Assembly (NCBI RefSeq): GCF_018294505.1
Contig: NC_057807.1
Span: 164,649,397-164,713,396, forward strand
Length of the DNA: 64,000 nt
Direction: 5' to 3'
Origin: Triticum aestivum
Lineage: Eukaryota > Streptophyta > Magnoliopsida > Poales > Poaceae
Under the pieces are notes generated by a model, which was given only the letters and a program-made list of their open reading frames with translations, was not told where the DNA came from and did not search any database. Below, piece by piece: positions 1 to 10,700 of this stretch (position 1 is its first letter; every line of letters begins with the position of its first letter). Made by a program: the position numbers and the translations under genes.

Positions 1-779
1 AATTTTGAGCCATTCAATGGACCCTAGCAACAGCTCATATTGTTTTTGACCTTGAAATTTAAAAGTACACTATATAGTAGTATAGATATGATTAACATTT
101 CCTGATCATCATTTTCTAAAATTTTTGTTTTTATGCTAAAAAAACTAATACATGTTCTACATTTTTTATACACATCAGGAACATTTTTTATACACATTTA
201 ACATTTCTCAATAAATGATTATTTTTTTCAAATGCTTGATTAACATTTTTTTAAATAAATTATCAGCTTTTTCCATACACGTTATATTTTTTTATACAGT
301 TTTAGTATAATGAGAAACATTATTTTATACACATTTAATATTTTTCAAATGCAATATTAATATTTTTTAAATGTTTCGTGTAGTGTTTTTTAATATACAT
401 ATTTATAATATATTTAGAAGTATAAAAAAAGTAAAAAAGGAAAAAAAGGAAACATCATGGAAAATTTGAATAAGGAGATGAGGTTGTGGCCTCCAGCGAG
501 TTGGGCCAGCTCATTCTCGTGCTAGGCTGCCCTACGTCTAGCTTCAAGCGACACATAGGCGCGCCCCTATGTACTTGTACTGGAGTGCTCCTCGCCAACG
601 CCTTATGCGCCAGAAGAGGAAACCAGCGCCACGCGCCTGGCTAAGTGGGTCGGCCCATGAATGATCCGACAAGCTCGCGCGACGCCCACTTCCCCAGCTA
701 GTAGACCAGTGAACCGATCCTCAGAAGAAAAAGTAGATTAGTGGACCATTGACCATTGACTTTCGAGAATTTTTTTTGA

Positions 780-1065
780 AATTTCAGAAAAAAAAAGTTC
801 ACAAATTCAAAAAAGTTCACCGAATTTCAAAAAAGCTCACCAATTTAGAAAAAAGGTTCATGAATTTAGAAAAAAGTTCAACAAAATTTGGAAAAAGTTC
901 GTTGAATTTTGAAAAAAGGTCATAGGTTTTGAAAAAAGTTCATCGGTCTTGCAAAAAAGTTCGTTGATTTTGAAAAAGTTCATCTACTTTCAAGAAAAAA
1001 AAGTCCACAAATTTATAAAAAGTTCATCTACTTTCAAGAAAAAAATTCACGAATTTGAAAAAAGA
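780..1065. repeat. Degenerate tandem repeat, unit about 17-22 bp
   Basis: A motif close to gaaaaaagttcatnnatttt recurs about a dozen times with drift. The plus-strand open frame over it (949-1131) encodes only Lys/Phe/Ser low-complexity sequence and is explained by the repeat. Repeats of this kind are common inside grass DNA transposons. No function is inferred. Confidence 0.6.
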
Positions 1066-1227
1066 AAGAAAAAAGGTAGAGAGAAAAAAACGAAGAAAGA
1101 AGAAGAAAAGGCGAACCAAAGCACGATGTGAGCAAACAAGGTTAGTTGGTCGGGTGGTTAAGGCGGCGTTGTATTAAGAAGCGTGTCGCGGGTCCAAATC
1201 CTAGCTCACACGCATTTTTTGCAGTTT

Positions 1228-1616
1228 ATAGGATGGGTAGGCCCGTTATGAAACCAGGCGTAGAGGGGGGTGTGCCCTGTACCGAATGCGCTATATTCGG
1301 GCGCTTAAGGCGTCGAATAGGATTTGGCCTCGTACTGATTTGTATTAGAAATCGCCTACAGGAGAGAGTGACGCGCGTAGGTTTGCTTCCTTCCGACGTG
1401 CAGCAGTCGCAAAAAAGAAGCAAAATGGAAAATAGGATGGGCCTGCCCGTTATGATACCAGGCGTAGAGGGGGGTGGGGTGCGCCCTATACCGAATGCGC
1501 TATATTCGGGCGCTTAAGGCGCCGAATAGGATTTGGCCTCGTACCGATTTCTATTAGAAATCGCCTACAGGGACAGTGGCGTGCGTAGGTTTATTTCCTT
1601 CCGACGTGCAGTAGTC
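1228..1616 (+). repeat. Tandem duplication of a ~185-bp unit
   Basis: Copy 1 begins ataggatgggtaggcccgtt at 1228. Copy 2 begins ataggatgggcctgcccgtt at 1432. Both contain the block ggcgtagaggggggtg, the block gctatattcgggcgcttaag, and a near-identical tail around ccttccgacgtgcag. They are separated by a short A-rich spacer (about 1411-1431). The divergence visible by eye is several substitutions plus small indels. The 123-aa open frame across both copies is not supported as a gene. Confidence 0.75.
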
Positions 1617-2838
1617 GCTGTAGGCTTCGCTTGCATCAATTTTCTTTGGGATTTTATTTCATTATTTATTCTTTTACTTTTTTTATTTTTTTGATTGGTT
1701 TTCTTCAGGGTTTTTTTTCTGCATTTTACTTTGGTTTCATTGTTTTCTCATTTGAAGTTTTCGTTTTTCTTTCTTTCTCCGTTATAATTTTGGTTTTCCT
1801 TTTATTTTTGGTTTTTCTTTACTTTTCCTTTAGTTTCTTTGACAGGTTTTTTCCCCAACAGATATCTTATTTTTTTCTTAGTACACAACATGCATTTTTA
1901 GCACATATGTGAAACATTTTTTCATACACTTTGGATGTTTTCTAATATTTAGTGTACATTTAAGAAAACACATGTTTTGAACATTTTTCTTAATAAATGG
2001 TAACATTTTTGCAAACGCACGTTGTTGTAGGATCGAAAGTATGTCTAGAGGGAGGTGATTAGACTACTTGACCAAATAAAAATCTATACTTTTCTCAATT
2101 TTAGTTCTTGGCAGATTTTAGCAACTTTGCACAAGTCAAGCAATCTTAACACAATTCAAGCAAGCATGCAAAGAGTATATGAGCAGCGGAAAGTAAAGCA
2201 TGCAACTTGCAAGAATGTAAAGGGAAGGGTTTGGAGAGTGCAAACGCAATAGGAGACACGGATGTTTTTGTCGTGGTTCCGATAGGTGGTGCTATCATAC
2301 ATTCACGTTGATGGAGACTTCAACCCACGAAGAATAATGGCTGTGCGAGTCCACGGAGGGCTCCACCCATGAAGGGTCCATGAAGAAGCAACCTTGTCTA
2401 TCCCACCATGGTCGTCGCCCACGAAAGACTTGCCTCACTAGGGTAGATCTTCACGAAGTAAGCGATCTCCTTGCCCTTACAAACTCCTTGATTCAACTCC
2501 ATAATCTTGTCGGAGGCTCTCAAGTGACACCTAGCCAATCTAGGAGACACCACTCTCTAAGAAGTAACAAATGGTGTGTTGATGATGAACTCTTTGCTCT
2601 TGTGCTTCAAATGATAGTCTCCCCAACACTCAACTCTCTCTCACAGGATTTGGATTTGGTGAAAAAAGATTTGAGTGAAAAGCAACTTGGGGAAGGCTAG
2701 AGATCAAGATTCATATGGTAGGAATGGAATATCTTGGTCTCAACACAAGTGTAGGTGGTTCTCTCTCAGAAAATATATGTTGAAAGTGTAGGCATGTTCT
2801 GATGGCTCTCTCCATGAATAAAGAGTGGGTGGAAGGGT

Positions 2839-2846
2839 ATATATAG
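2839..2846 (-). promoter_or_regulatory. Probable LTR TATA box
   Basis: The minus strand reads ggctatatatacccttcc here, directly downstream (in minus orientation) of the CGGT..ACCG motif array. The sequence that follows on the minus strand resembles an R/U5 leader. Assignment is from position and sequence only. Confidence 0.5.
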
Positions 2847-2887
2847 CCTCCACACAAAATCTAACCGTTACACACAACTTACCACTC

Positions 2888-3345
2888 TCGGTGGGACCGA
2901 ATTGAGAAACTCGGTCGGACCGATTCAGCAAATGATGTGACCGTTAGGATTTTCGGTGGGACCGACATGCAACTCGGTAGGACCAATATGATTAGGGTTA
3001 GGGCATAATATAATCTCGGTGAGACCGATTACACAAACTCGGTGGGACCAATTTTGGTAATGAACACACAGAGGGTTGGTCAGGCAAACTCGGTGGGACC
3101 AATTCGCTTATCTCGGTAAGACCGAAACGTTACGAAAAGGAAACGGAGAGTTTGTATTGTAATCTCGGTGAAACCGATCGCTCATCTCGGTTTGACCGAA
3201 ACGTTATGAAGGGAAACAGAGAGATTACAACCCCATCTCGGTGAGACCGAGATCCCTATCGGTGAGACCGATTTACCTAGGGTTTGTGGCAGTGGCTATG
3301 ACATCTGAACTCGGTGGCGCCAGATAGGAAGAATCGGTGGGGCCG
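2888..3345. repeat. Array of ~14 CTCGGTGGGACCGA-type motifs
   Basis: About fourteen copies of an imperfect palindrome with core TCGGTnnnACCGA are scattered over 450 bp inside the solo LTR. They lie just upstream of its TATA box in minus orientation. The arms (TCGGT/ACCGA) are conserved while the 3-nt centre varies (ggg, cgg, gag, aag, ttt). A few copies have lost one arm. Confidence 0.8.
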
Positions 3346-3710
3346 AGTTTGACTTTTGGTTTAGGTCATATGTGGATATGAGAAAGTAGTTGAGGGCTTT
3401 GGAGCATATCACTAAGCATTTTGAGCAAGAAAGTCATTAAGCAACATCTCATCCCTCCCTGATAGTATTGGCTTTTCCTAAAGACTCAATGTGATCTTGG
3501 ATCACTAAAATAGAAAGTGTAGAGTCTTGTGCTTTGAGCTTAAACCAATCCTTTTGTCCTTAACATTTTGAAGGATCCAATTTTCTCATCCATGCCATGC
3601 CAATCACTGAGCTTTTCTGAAATATTTATCTTGAAGTAGCATTAGCTCAGTGAGATATATGTTGTTAGGAATTACCAAATCCACCCAGGGATAGTTGCAC
3701 TTTCAGTTGT

Positions 3711-4689
3711 ACATTTTGTAAATGGCAATAAACATTTTTTGGTTACTCGAACGTTTTTCTATATTGTATAAACAAGTTTTGAAATTTCACAGACATTTTT
3801 TGAAACCCATAAATATTTATTTAAAATGTGAAGATACATTTTTAAACGTAATAAACAATTTTTAACCTACGCGAACATGTATTTACTTTGGATATAATTT
3901 TTTTTAAATGCGGGAATACTTCCATCAAACATTACATACATTTATTTAATGGCTCGGAACCTTTTTCTACATTACGCAAGCATTTTTCACACTGTATATG
4001 AATTTTTTGAAGGTGCATACATTTTTTTGAAACACGGGAGTGATTTTTCATAGTCAAGGACATTTCTTTTTAAAAGTTATGAACATTTTAAAAAATGGCT
4101 ATAACTAATATATAATACTATGTTGCCATTTTTCAAATTCATGTTTTTAAATTTCCTAAATAAATTTAAGTTTTGGAAATATATGTATTTAATTTAAAAT
4201 ATAAACAAGGGAGAAAAGATTTCTTGATGACATCAGCCTAATATCAGCATGATGCACGCCGCGTCCTGCTGCGTCGACCCACTACCGGCGCGTGTAGGCG
4301 AGGCTGCATGCGCCTCGCAGTAAGCTGCACATAGCTACGCCCTACCCCTATTAGCACCTCCGAGATACTGAGCCGACACAATATCTTGAGATTAACGAAG
4401 TCATCAAAGGTGTCTTTTAGTCGATGGAACCGTCTTCTTCGCCTGAACAAATATCGGCGAAAAGATTGAAATATATACAAGAAAGTGTGAATACCAGTGC
4501 CACGTATATGACTTGAACATTGGTGGGCTGGTTCGCCTGTTTAAGCTCTATATAGTCTTACTTTTCAATTGAGATCTACTAGTTAATTACCAGTGACATA
4601 GAAAAAAAATTCTTGTCACCGACACTATTTTCACGAGCCTTTAAAAAAGACATTATTTTTCACGACACATTCTAAGCGATACACTAGGG
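3711..4689. other. Continuation of AT-rich TE-derived region; no gene seen
   Basis: It resumes the aacattttt-type sequence interrupted by the solo LTR. A more GC-rich stretch lies at about 4225-4360. The 78-aa minus-strand frame there has no recognisable domain. No element boundaries were found. Confidence 0.45.
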
Positions 4690-5620
4690 TTTTTTGTTAC
4701 TATGGCGGCAATTCCGGCGAGGTTGCATTTATCTTCCCGGTACTTTTAGCCTCAATAGGCTTGACATAGGAGATGTTGAAGTCAAAAAATATGTGTAGTT
4801 TTCTGTTACATCGGTTGGTTGGTGCAGGCTCGACTACTCAGGAACAAGGCATTCAATCAGAATTCCCTAGAAACCATCAAAAAATCTGCGTGCGCACCGA
4901 CTAGAGAGGTGCACTTTAGGGCAGTGGAGGATCATTATTTCGTAGCGAACTGCATCTAATTTTAGAACAGAATTCTGAAGAGGGCCAAGGGTTTTTAGTG
5001 ATGGCATAACCAATATCTCTCAGGTCTCTTAATCAGGTGCATGCATGGGTGGAAATTCTCGATACCAATGACTTATACAACGAGCTTGATCTGGTAAAAG
5101 GCAAGTCAGGCAAGATTGGGAAGATGATATAGGTGGATATGAATCCTGGTAGCAAGTTTGTACGTGTCGGGTGATACTTGATGTGACAAAAGAACTGGCT
5201 CGTTTTGTCGGGATACAACCAAAAGGGGGAGACCAATTGGTCTTTTGGGTTAAATATAATGAAGTGGCGTGATGATGTGAGGTCTATAGTTTTATGGAGT
5301 ATACCTACACATTACATGAACACACGACGAGCGTTTTCCGTTTTGGAGATGGATGTTGGCTGATACAACTTGAAACATGTCGCAGCTGTGGAAAGATGAC
5401 AACCGCCAGGGTCCTAGGCATGGAGATTGACGAGGTGGGCGTGCCAATGCAAGGGGAAGAGGTAGAGGGACTGGTCATGGCCGCGACTACGTCCCTCACA
5501 AGTAGGGGAAAATGCAACTTCCGAAGAGAACCTGGTGACGCAACCCTGGATAATCCTAGCAATTTTTTTGTGGAAGGGAAGTACAAGATAAGTAGCCCAT
5601 CTAAGTTGCTTTGAGTGAAA
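4690..5620 (+). pseudogene. Decayed LINE ORF1 (DUF4283 / zinc-knuckle gag-like protein)
   Basis: Not an intact frame. Moving between plus-strand frames gives pieces matching the order of plant L1-type ORF1 proteins. These are a REVHFRAVEDHYFVA-like piece (about 4900-4960), a WVEILDTNDLYNELDLVKGK piece (about 5046-5105), and then ILDVTKELARFVGIQPKGGD (about 5176-5240), the conserved DVxKxLxRFVxIxxKG stretch of DUF4283 gag proteins. Stops (for example after GKIGKMI) and a small deletion near 5167 break it. The cysteine knuckle that should follow is not recognisable. No ORF2 (endonuclease/RT) was found, so it is 5'-only or 3'-deleted. Plant L1-type ORF1 proteins bind element RNA; this copy cannot be functional. 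Confidence 0.55.
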
Positions 5621-7440
5621 AAATGATGGGATCGTGTGGAATTTGAATATGGTCAAGAGCTTGGAGATGACCGGTGTTTTAGCGTCCAAGGAGACTTCTC
5701 CCCTGGCCCGCTGCTGCCACAACCCGCAAAGCGACTAGGACCCTGACCTTGGTGTCCCCGGTGTCTGCGTGGGGTGCCGACACTAGGAGCCCATCCTTGC
5801 CATAATCCATGGGACTTCCACCCCTGGCAGCATCAACACCTCCAGTGCAGAGCAATTTTTTATGCGCACCAGGAGGTCCTCCGCGTACAGCGTTGGCACA
5901 CACTCCTAGCATCGTGATGTGTCGAGAAGTGAAGGGCACATTCTGTTTCCAAGTTGGTTGCGACATAGTAGGAGGAGGTGTGGGTGTGGTATAGCAATAA
6001 TGATGTGCCTACAGATGATTTGATACATGTACGTGGCGTGAAGTTGTGGCTCGGTGAAGGAATTTGAGGACCAATCATTTCAATCTATACTGACCTCGTG
6101 GTGCCATGATGGCATCCGTAAGTGCAGTGCATAGAAACTATCCCTAATTATATCATTATTGGTGGTATAGCACGAGGAAAAGAAAAGGGAAGAAGAGGTC
6201 AAGTTGTTCATGGGGGAGACGACTGGCTGAGCCCGGGAGAAGCATTAGGGCCGTTGTGTCTGGGCCTTAGCTTTCAAGTTTTCGCTACATAAAACGAGTC
6301 TCTCCAGCACCTCAGTTTTCCATTTTTTGTGAACAAGATAGGTAGCTTCATTTCCTTCGCATGCTCTATTGGTTACACTACTATCGCGTGGAAGGATGTA
6401 CGATTGACTTTGTTTACTCATGTTTGTTAGAAAAGCTATTCACATTTTTTATGTTTATTTGAATATTAGATATTGAGATCCTGAAAAAAAAACGGCACGC
6501 GCGCACACAACTAAAACTTTAATATATTTTTTTATGGTAGTGCGTCAACGAGATGTGTTGGTTGTCCTACTTAATTTATAATTCATCACACTGGTTTCGA
6601 TTTTCATTCGTGCCTGGAGCTTTGGTGTGCAGCTACACGAAATCAGAAAGCATGTCTTAGGCTAAAGAGAAAGTTGAAACTTGGAGGTGATCAAATCATA
6701 TGTTTTGGGTTGTAAGAGTGTAAACTTATTATTAGACTAGATTTTGCGTTTGTATTTGTAGCTTTCACGAGACGCAGCCTGAAGTTCAAATATGTTGCTA
6801 TAAATATTTGTCTTCAGTAGAATATTTTTTCCTTTGGCTTTGGGACCACTGTATGAAGGTTGAGAGGGTTATTTTTCAGTAAAAATATAATCTTGTTCTT
6901 CTGTTTCACCATAGTTCATGTTTACTTAGTTTTGAGAGGCACTTAGCTTAAATTTCCTTTCAACCGACTGATCATCAATAAAGGAGATCAAAAGAATCAT
7001 TTTACCAAGAGGGTGTGAAGAATGAAAATTGTGGGGAATGAATGAAGAGAAAGATGTCGCTTTAGGTGATGGCGTTTAAGGAGAAACAACGATTGCATGA
7101 GAATCGGTTTGTGGCTATATGAATGAAGACCACAATACCATAATATTCGACACATAATTCTTAATTAGAACATTTTTTTAGCACCTTGTTTTATTTTCAT
7201 TTCGTGGCACACAATTTTCCAGTTTTCACCATGGGCATCCATCTAGTTTTTTAGTAAAAAGGCACACAAATTTTCAGCACGGATAGGGATTGCAGACATA
7301 CATCAAGAACAGAATCAGCAGGATTATCACCATGAGTTTCTTCAACAGAACAACACAAAATTTTAGACACTAGCCCCAAAGCTATGCCTATTGTGGAAGA
7401 CACTCACACACACTCCAGTTACAAAAAGCCCTACATGCAA
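5621..7440. other. No gene recognised; possibly LINE-derived at its start
   Basis: The first 300-600 bases may be the degenerate C-terminal part of the LINE ORF1. The open frames here (95 aa or shorter) overlap on opposite strands and look incidental. The rest is AT-rich, without terminal repeats or motifs I can name. Its right part is downstream of the diacylglycerol kinase gene and could include that gene's 3' UTR. Confidence 0.4.
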
Positions 7441-7650
7441 TTAGGGTGCTCTAAGGTCTCTACAAAATTCTCTTGGGATCTTTCTCACCTTGATAGCCAC
7501 TTCAACTGGCACCCCAGCCAACAAAGAAGCAACCAACCTATCTAAATCCGGAAAAGGTACAGTCAACCATAAGCGTGGGAAACCTTCCATTCCCTCGTAT
7601 ACATCAACATCTACCACATGCCTTTTCAACTGTGCAAAAGGGACTTCTCA
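7441..7650 (-). other. Short unassigned open frame downstream of the kinase gene
   Basis: About 68 sense codons, read from just after a TGA, end in a TAG at 7441. The predicted peptide has balanced, globular-looking composition (VDVDVYEGMEGFPRLW, then VPFPDLDRLVASLLAG and VEVAIKVRKIPREFC) rather than low complexity. It has no ATG at its start and I recognise no family. It could be a captured gene fragment or an unspliced exon. It also lies where the kinase 3' UTR would be, so chance is not excluded. Confidence 0.25.
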
Positions 7651-7711
7651 ACACAAAAGGGTTTGGTATCAACAGTGTTAGGTTTCTGAGTGGAGAGAGT
7701 AGTATGGACTG

Positions 7712-10700
7712 TCAGGAGGATAAACGGAGTGCTATCTCGTGGAGGAGCAATCTCTTCTGAGCAGCGTCAATAACACCATTGCACTCAGCGTTCACGAGGA
7801 CGTCACTCATGACTGCCGCAGCATGCCCAGTGGGCTCTTCAGATGGCCTCCTCAACATGAACATCTGCGCAGCAGCCAGCAAGGCAGCGTCAGAAACGAT
7901 TTCGCTATGTATTTGCACTCGTTATATAATAAACTTCTATATCTGAATGCCAGATGAGTGTGTTGAAATAGTTATGAAGTTTGTCAGTCAGCTGTGTGGC
8001 CTGTGTTTTATTATTTGACTGATGGACATAAGATGACTTAATTTAAGATTCCACCACACAATTTTAATTCAGAAACACATCACAACTCACAATTTCTACA
8101 AGTCTGTAGGGAAAGCTCACATTATTTCACAAACTACAGTTAGATTAAACTTCGGGCCTGTTCTGATCTCATCTAGCTTCTAACTCCACCAAATCTGCAG
8201 TACAAAATGCCCCGAACGGTTGGGCTCCGAGAAGCTGACTTCTCGGAGCTGAGCCAGAGCATAGTAAAAAAAACTGAAGCTCGGTCGGCCCAGCTCCACC
8301 AAAACCAAAATCTGGAGTTCGCTCAAATTACACCTGCAGTGCCACCGCCAAGTATAACGTTTCGTTCATGACCACCAAACGTCATGATTCGCTCGTTCCC
8401 GACCACCAAACATAACGATTCGCTCCCTGTTCCCACGAGCTGGTTCCAGCTGGCCCATTATGGTGCTAAGACAAGCCACCGAGTTTTTTTTTTTTTGAAA
8501 AGGAGGTTAAACCCCCAGCCTCTGCATCAATCGATGCATGCAGCCATCTTTATTACTCCCTCCGTAAAGAAATATAAGAGCATTTAGATCACTAAAGTAT
8601 TGATCTAAACGCTCTTATATTTGTTTACAGAGGGAGTAATTCGAAGCTAGCGAAGCCTGGAGAACGGAATCCCTTTGCTGCGTGGAGTTCGAAGCTGCCC
8701 CGAGAAGCTGAATTCGGGGAGTTTGGAGAGTTGGGAGATCAGAACAGGCCCTTCATGTGGAAAAAAGTATATCTCAAGGCATATGTATGTGTGTGTGTGA
8801 ATTCTATCATGCATATCTAATGCACATAAAGAAGTAAAGTACCTGTCCACGGTGAGATATCTCAAGGCATCCAGGTGGCTGAATCCATGGTTCACCATCA
8901 ACCTGAACAGGGAATGAACTGTGCAGGTGAAATCTTATGACTCTTCCTTGGGCTAGTCGGTGTGCTCTCGATAGTCCTACCTATCAACCACAAGAAAACA
9001 ATTATATATGAGTTAACGCTAACATTATTGTTGAAAAGCTGATAGCATTATATAGAAGCGATAACAAGAGATGTTCTGGAAAATGGAAATAGAGAGAGTA
9101 TGTTTACCTGCAGTTTGCCTAGATGCCATGTCCCAGATATACAGACCACCTCAAGCATTTTGTCATGCATTGATTGTGAACTGAAATCATCATCATAATC
9201 ATTGTCGTTTTGCCAAAGATCAACACCACCCATGTAGCTAGAGATATTCAGAATGATCACACCTTCTGCATCCTGATAAGCATAGCAGATAAGAAGATCC
9301 ACCAAAGATAAATCAGAAAGTGAAGATACATGAAAGATATAGAGAAGGTTACCTCTGGAATTTCAATGTTCTTTCCATCAACTTCAAGGCTAACATGCCA
9401 TGGTAAATCGGAACATGACCTATCCATCATATCCTTAGCGCCTTCTCTAGCATATATCAGCTTGTTCACAAACTGCACCATGGAAATAGTTCCATTAGCA
9501 CTTTTTCTGACATAAAGAATACTAGAACACATAGCATATCAAATGTTTAGCATTGTCTGAAATGGAAAAATTATTGAGGAATTTCACAAGAAACTGTTCT
9601 CATGTGGGAATATGATAAATTCATGAGTCCCAAATGGGGGGATAAACTCTGCAGTAAGATAGATTTAAGCTGTGAAAGGAGAAAAAAAAGGAATATGCCT
9701 ACCTGACTGCTAAATTTATCTGGCCTTTCCTCCCTAGTTGTGTGGAAATCATATGCAACCTTGGCATCACATCCAATGCCTACAAGTCAATAGAAACTAA
9801 ATCAATTCAGCAACATCTAGATGAGTGAGATATGCAATACATCAAATGTTGACTAAGATGGGTGGAAGTTGAAGGATAGTCTACCTAGATAATTAGTCAT
9901 AAATTTCACTTGCTTGATGCATTGACCTTGTGGCCCATTCTTCTCTTTGATGGTTACATTCCAGCGATCAAGAACCATAACTGCTGCGTGATCAACGTCA
10001 TTTAAAAGTGCACATATTCCCCCTTGTCCTTCAACAGAAGACAAACCTCCACCCCAGCGGGTAACACGCGATAGGTCATTTCCTGTTCCTAGCGGAAGAA
10101 TGGCAACAGGGGGAGGGGATTCATAGTTCTGTTTCTCTATGGCATCAAGAACCCATGCCACAGTTCCATCCCCACCACAAACAAGAATTCTGAAGTGTTT
10201 TACATTCTGGAATAGTTGCAATCCAACTTCAGGACCCTGAGAAGCGCTAAGCTCAAATATCTGAAATAAGAATTCAACTGTCAGATCAAGGTTAGAGCAT
10301 CAAATCTGTTACTTCCTCCATTGCAAAATATAAGGTGTAGTCCATTTGGGACTGAAAGAACAAGGTCACATTACCTGTATGGGATTCAGCAGCATGTTCA
10401 GTCTTCTTCTAAGAGAAGGCCCGTTACGGGCACCACTCTTGCCGTTGATGAAAACAAGCAGCGGCCTCGAATCTTGTGGCAAATCTACAAGCTCATACTT
10501 CTTTTCCTCTGCATTAGTAATGTCAGATCCACATGTTTGCTTGAGAGTGTTTCCAGAGAACTTGGGGTTTGCCAGAGTATACTTTCCATTCAGATTCTGC
10601 AGTCTAGCAAATCCTTCAAGAACGGAGTCGAGAATTGAACTGTCTGCGGAAATTGCAGTTGTCTTAATGCCAGACTGATTGTTCATGCGTTTCTTGCTGC

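Larger units (their letters stand above)
1..2035. other. AT-rich, TE-derived flank, unclassified
   Basis: No believable gene. The sequence is dominated by degenerate runs of the type aacatttttt/atacacattt, with a more GC-rich island at about 480-720. Its AT-rich style resumes right after the solo LTR at 3711, so the LTR was inserted into this element. No terminal inverted repeats or TSDs were found because the left end lies outside the window. It could be a CACTA, Mutator or LTR-element interior; I cannot decide. Confidence 0.5.
2036..3705 (-). mobile_element. Solo LTR, 1.67 kb, TSD GTTGT
   Basis: The plus strand reads TGTAGGATCG... to ...GTTGCACTTTCA, giving TG..CA ends. It is flanked by a perfect 5-bp duplication GTTGT (2031-2035 and 3706-3710). 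There is no internal domain, PBS or second LTR, so this is a solo LTR left by LTR-LTR recombination. Read on the minus strand it begins TGAAAGTGCAACTATCCC and has a TATA box downstream of a motif array, so minus is the likely transcriptional orientation. Its start resembles that of element B (TGAAAGG...), which suggests a related copia-type family; that link is inference. Confidence 0.88.

Noticed and set aside
1140..1215. tRNA-like segment (ggtcgggtggttaaggcg ... gcgggtccaaatcctagc)
   Set aside because: It has weak A-box and B-box similarity, but no acceptor stem or cloverleaf could be drawn and no terminal repeats or poly-A/T tail support a SINE. Left as possible tRNA-derived repeat only.
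5305..5586. 93-codon minus-strand frame opposite the LINE remnant
   Set aside because: Antisense shadow of the plus-strand ORF1 remnant; no recognisable motif.
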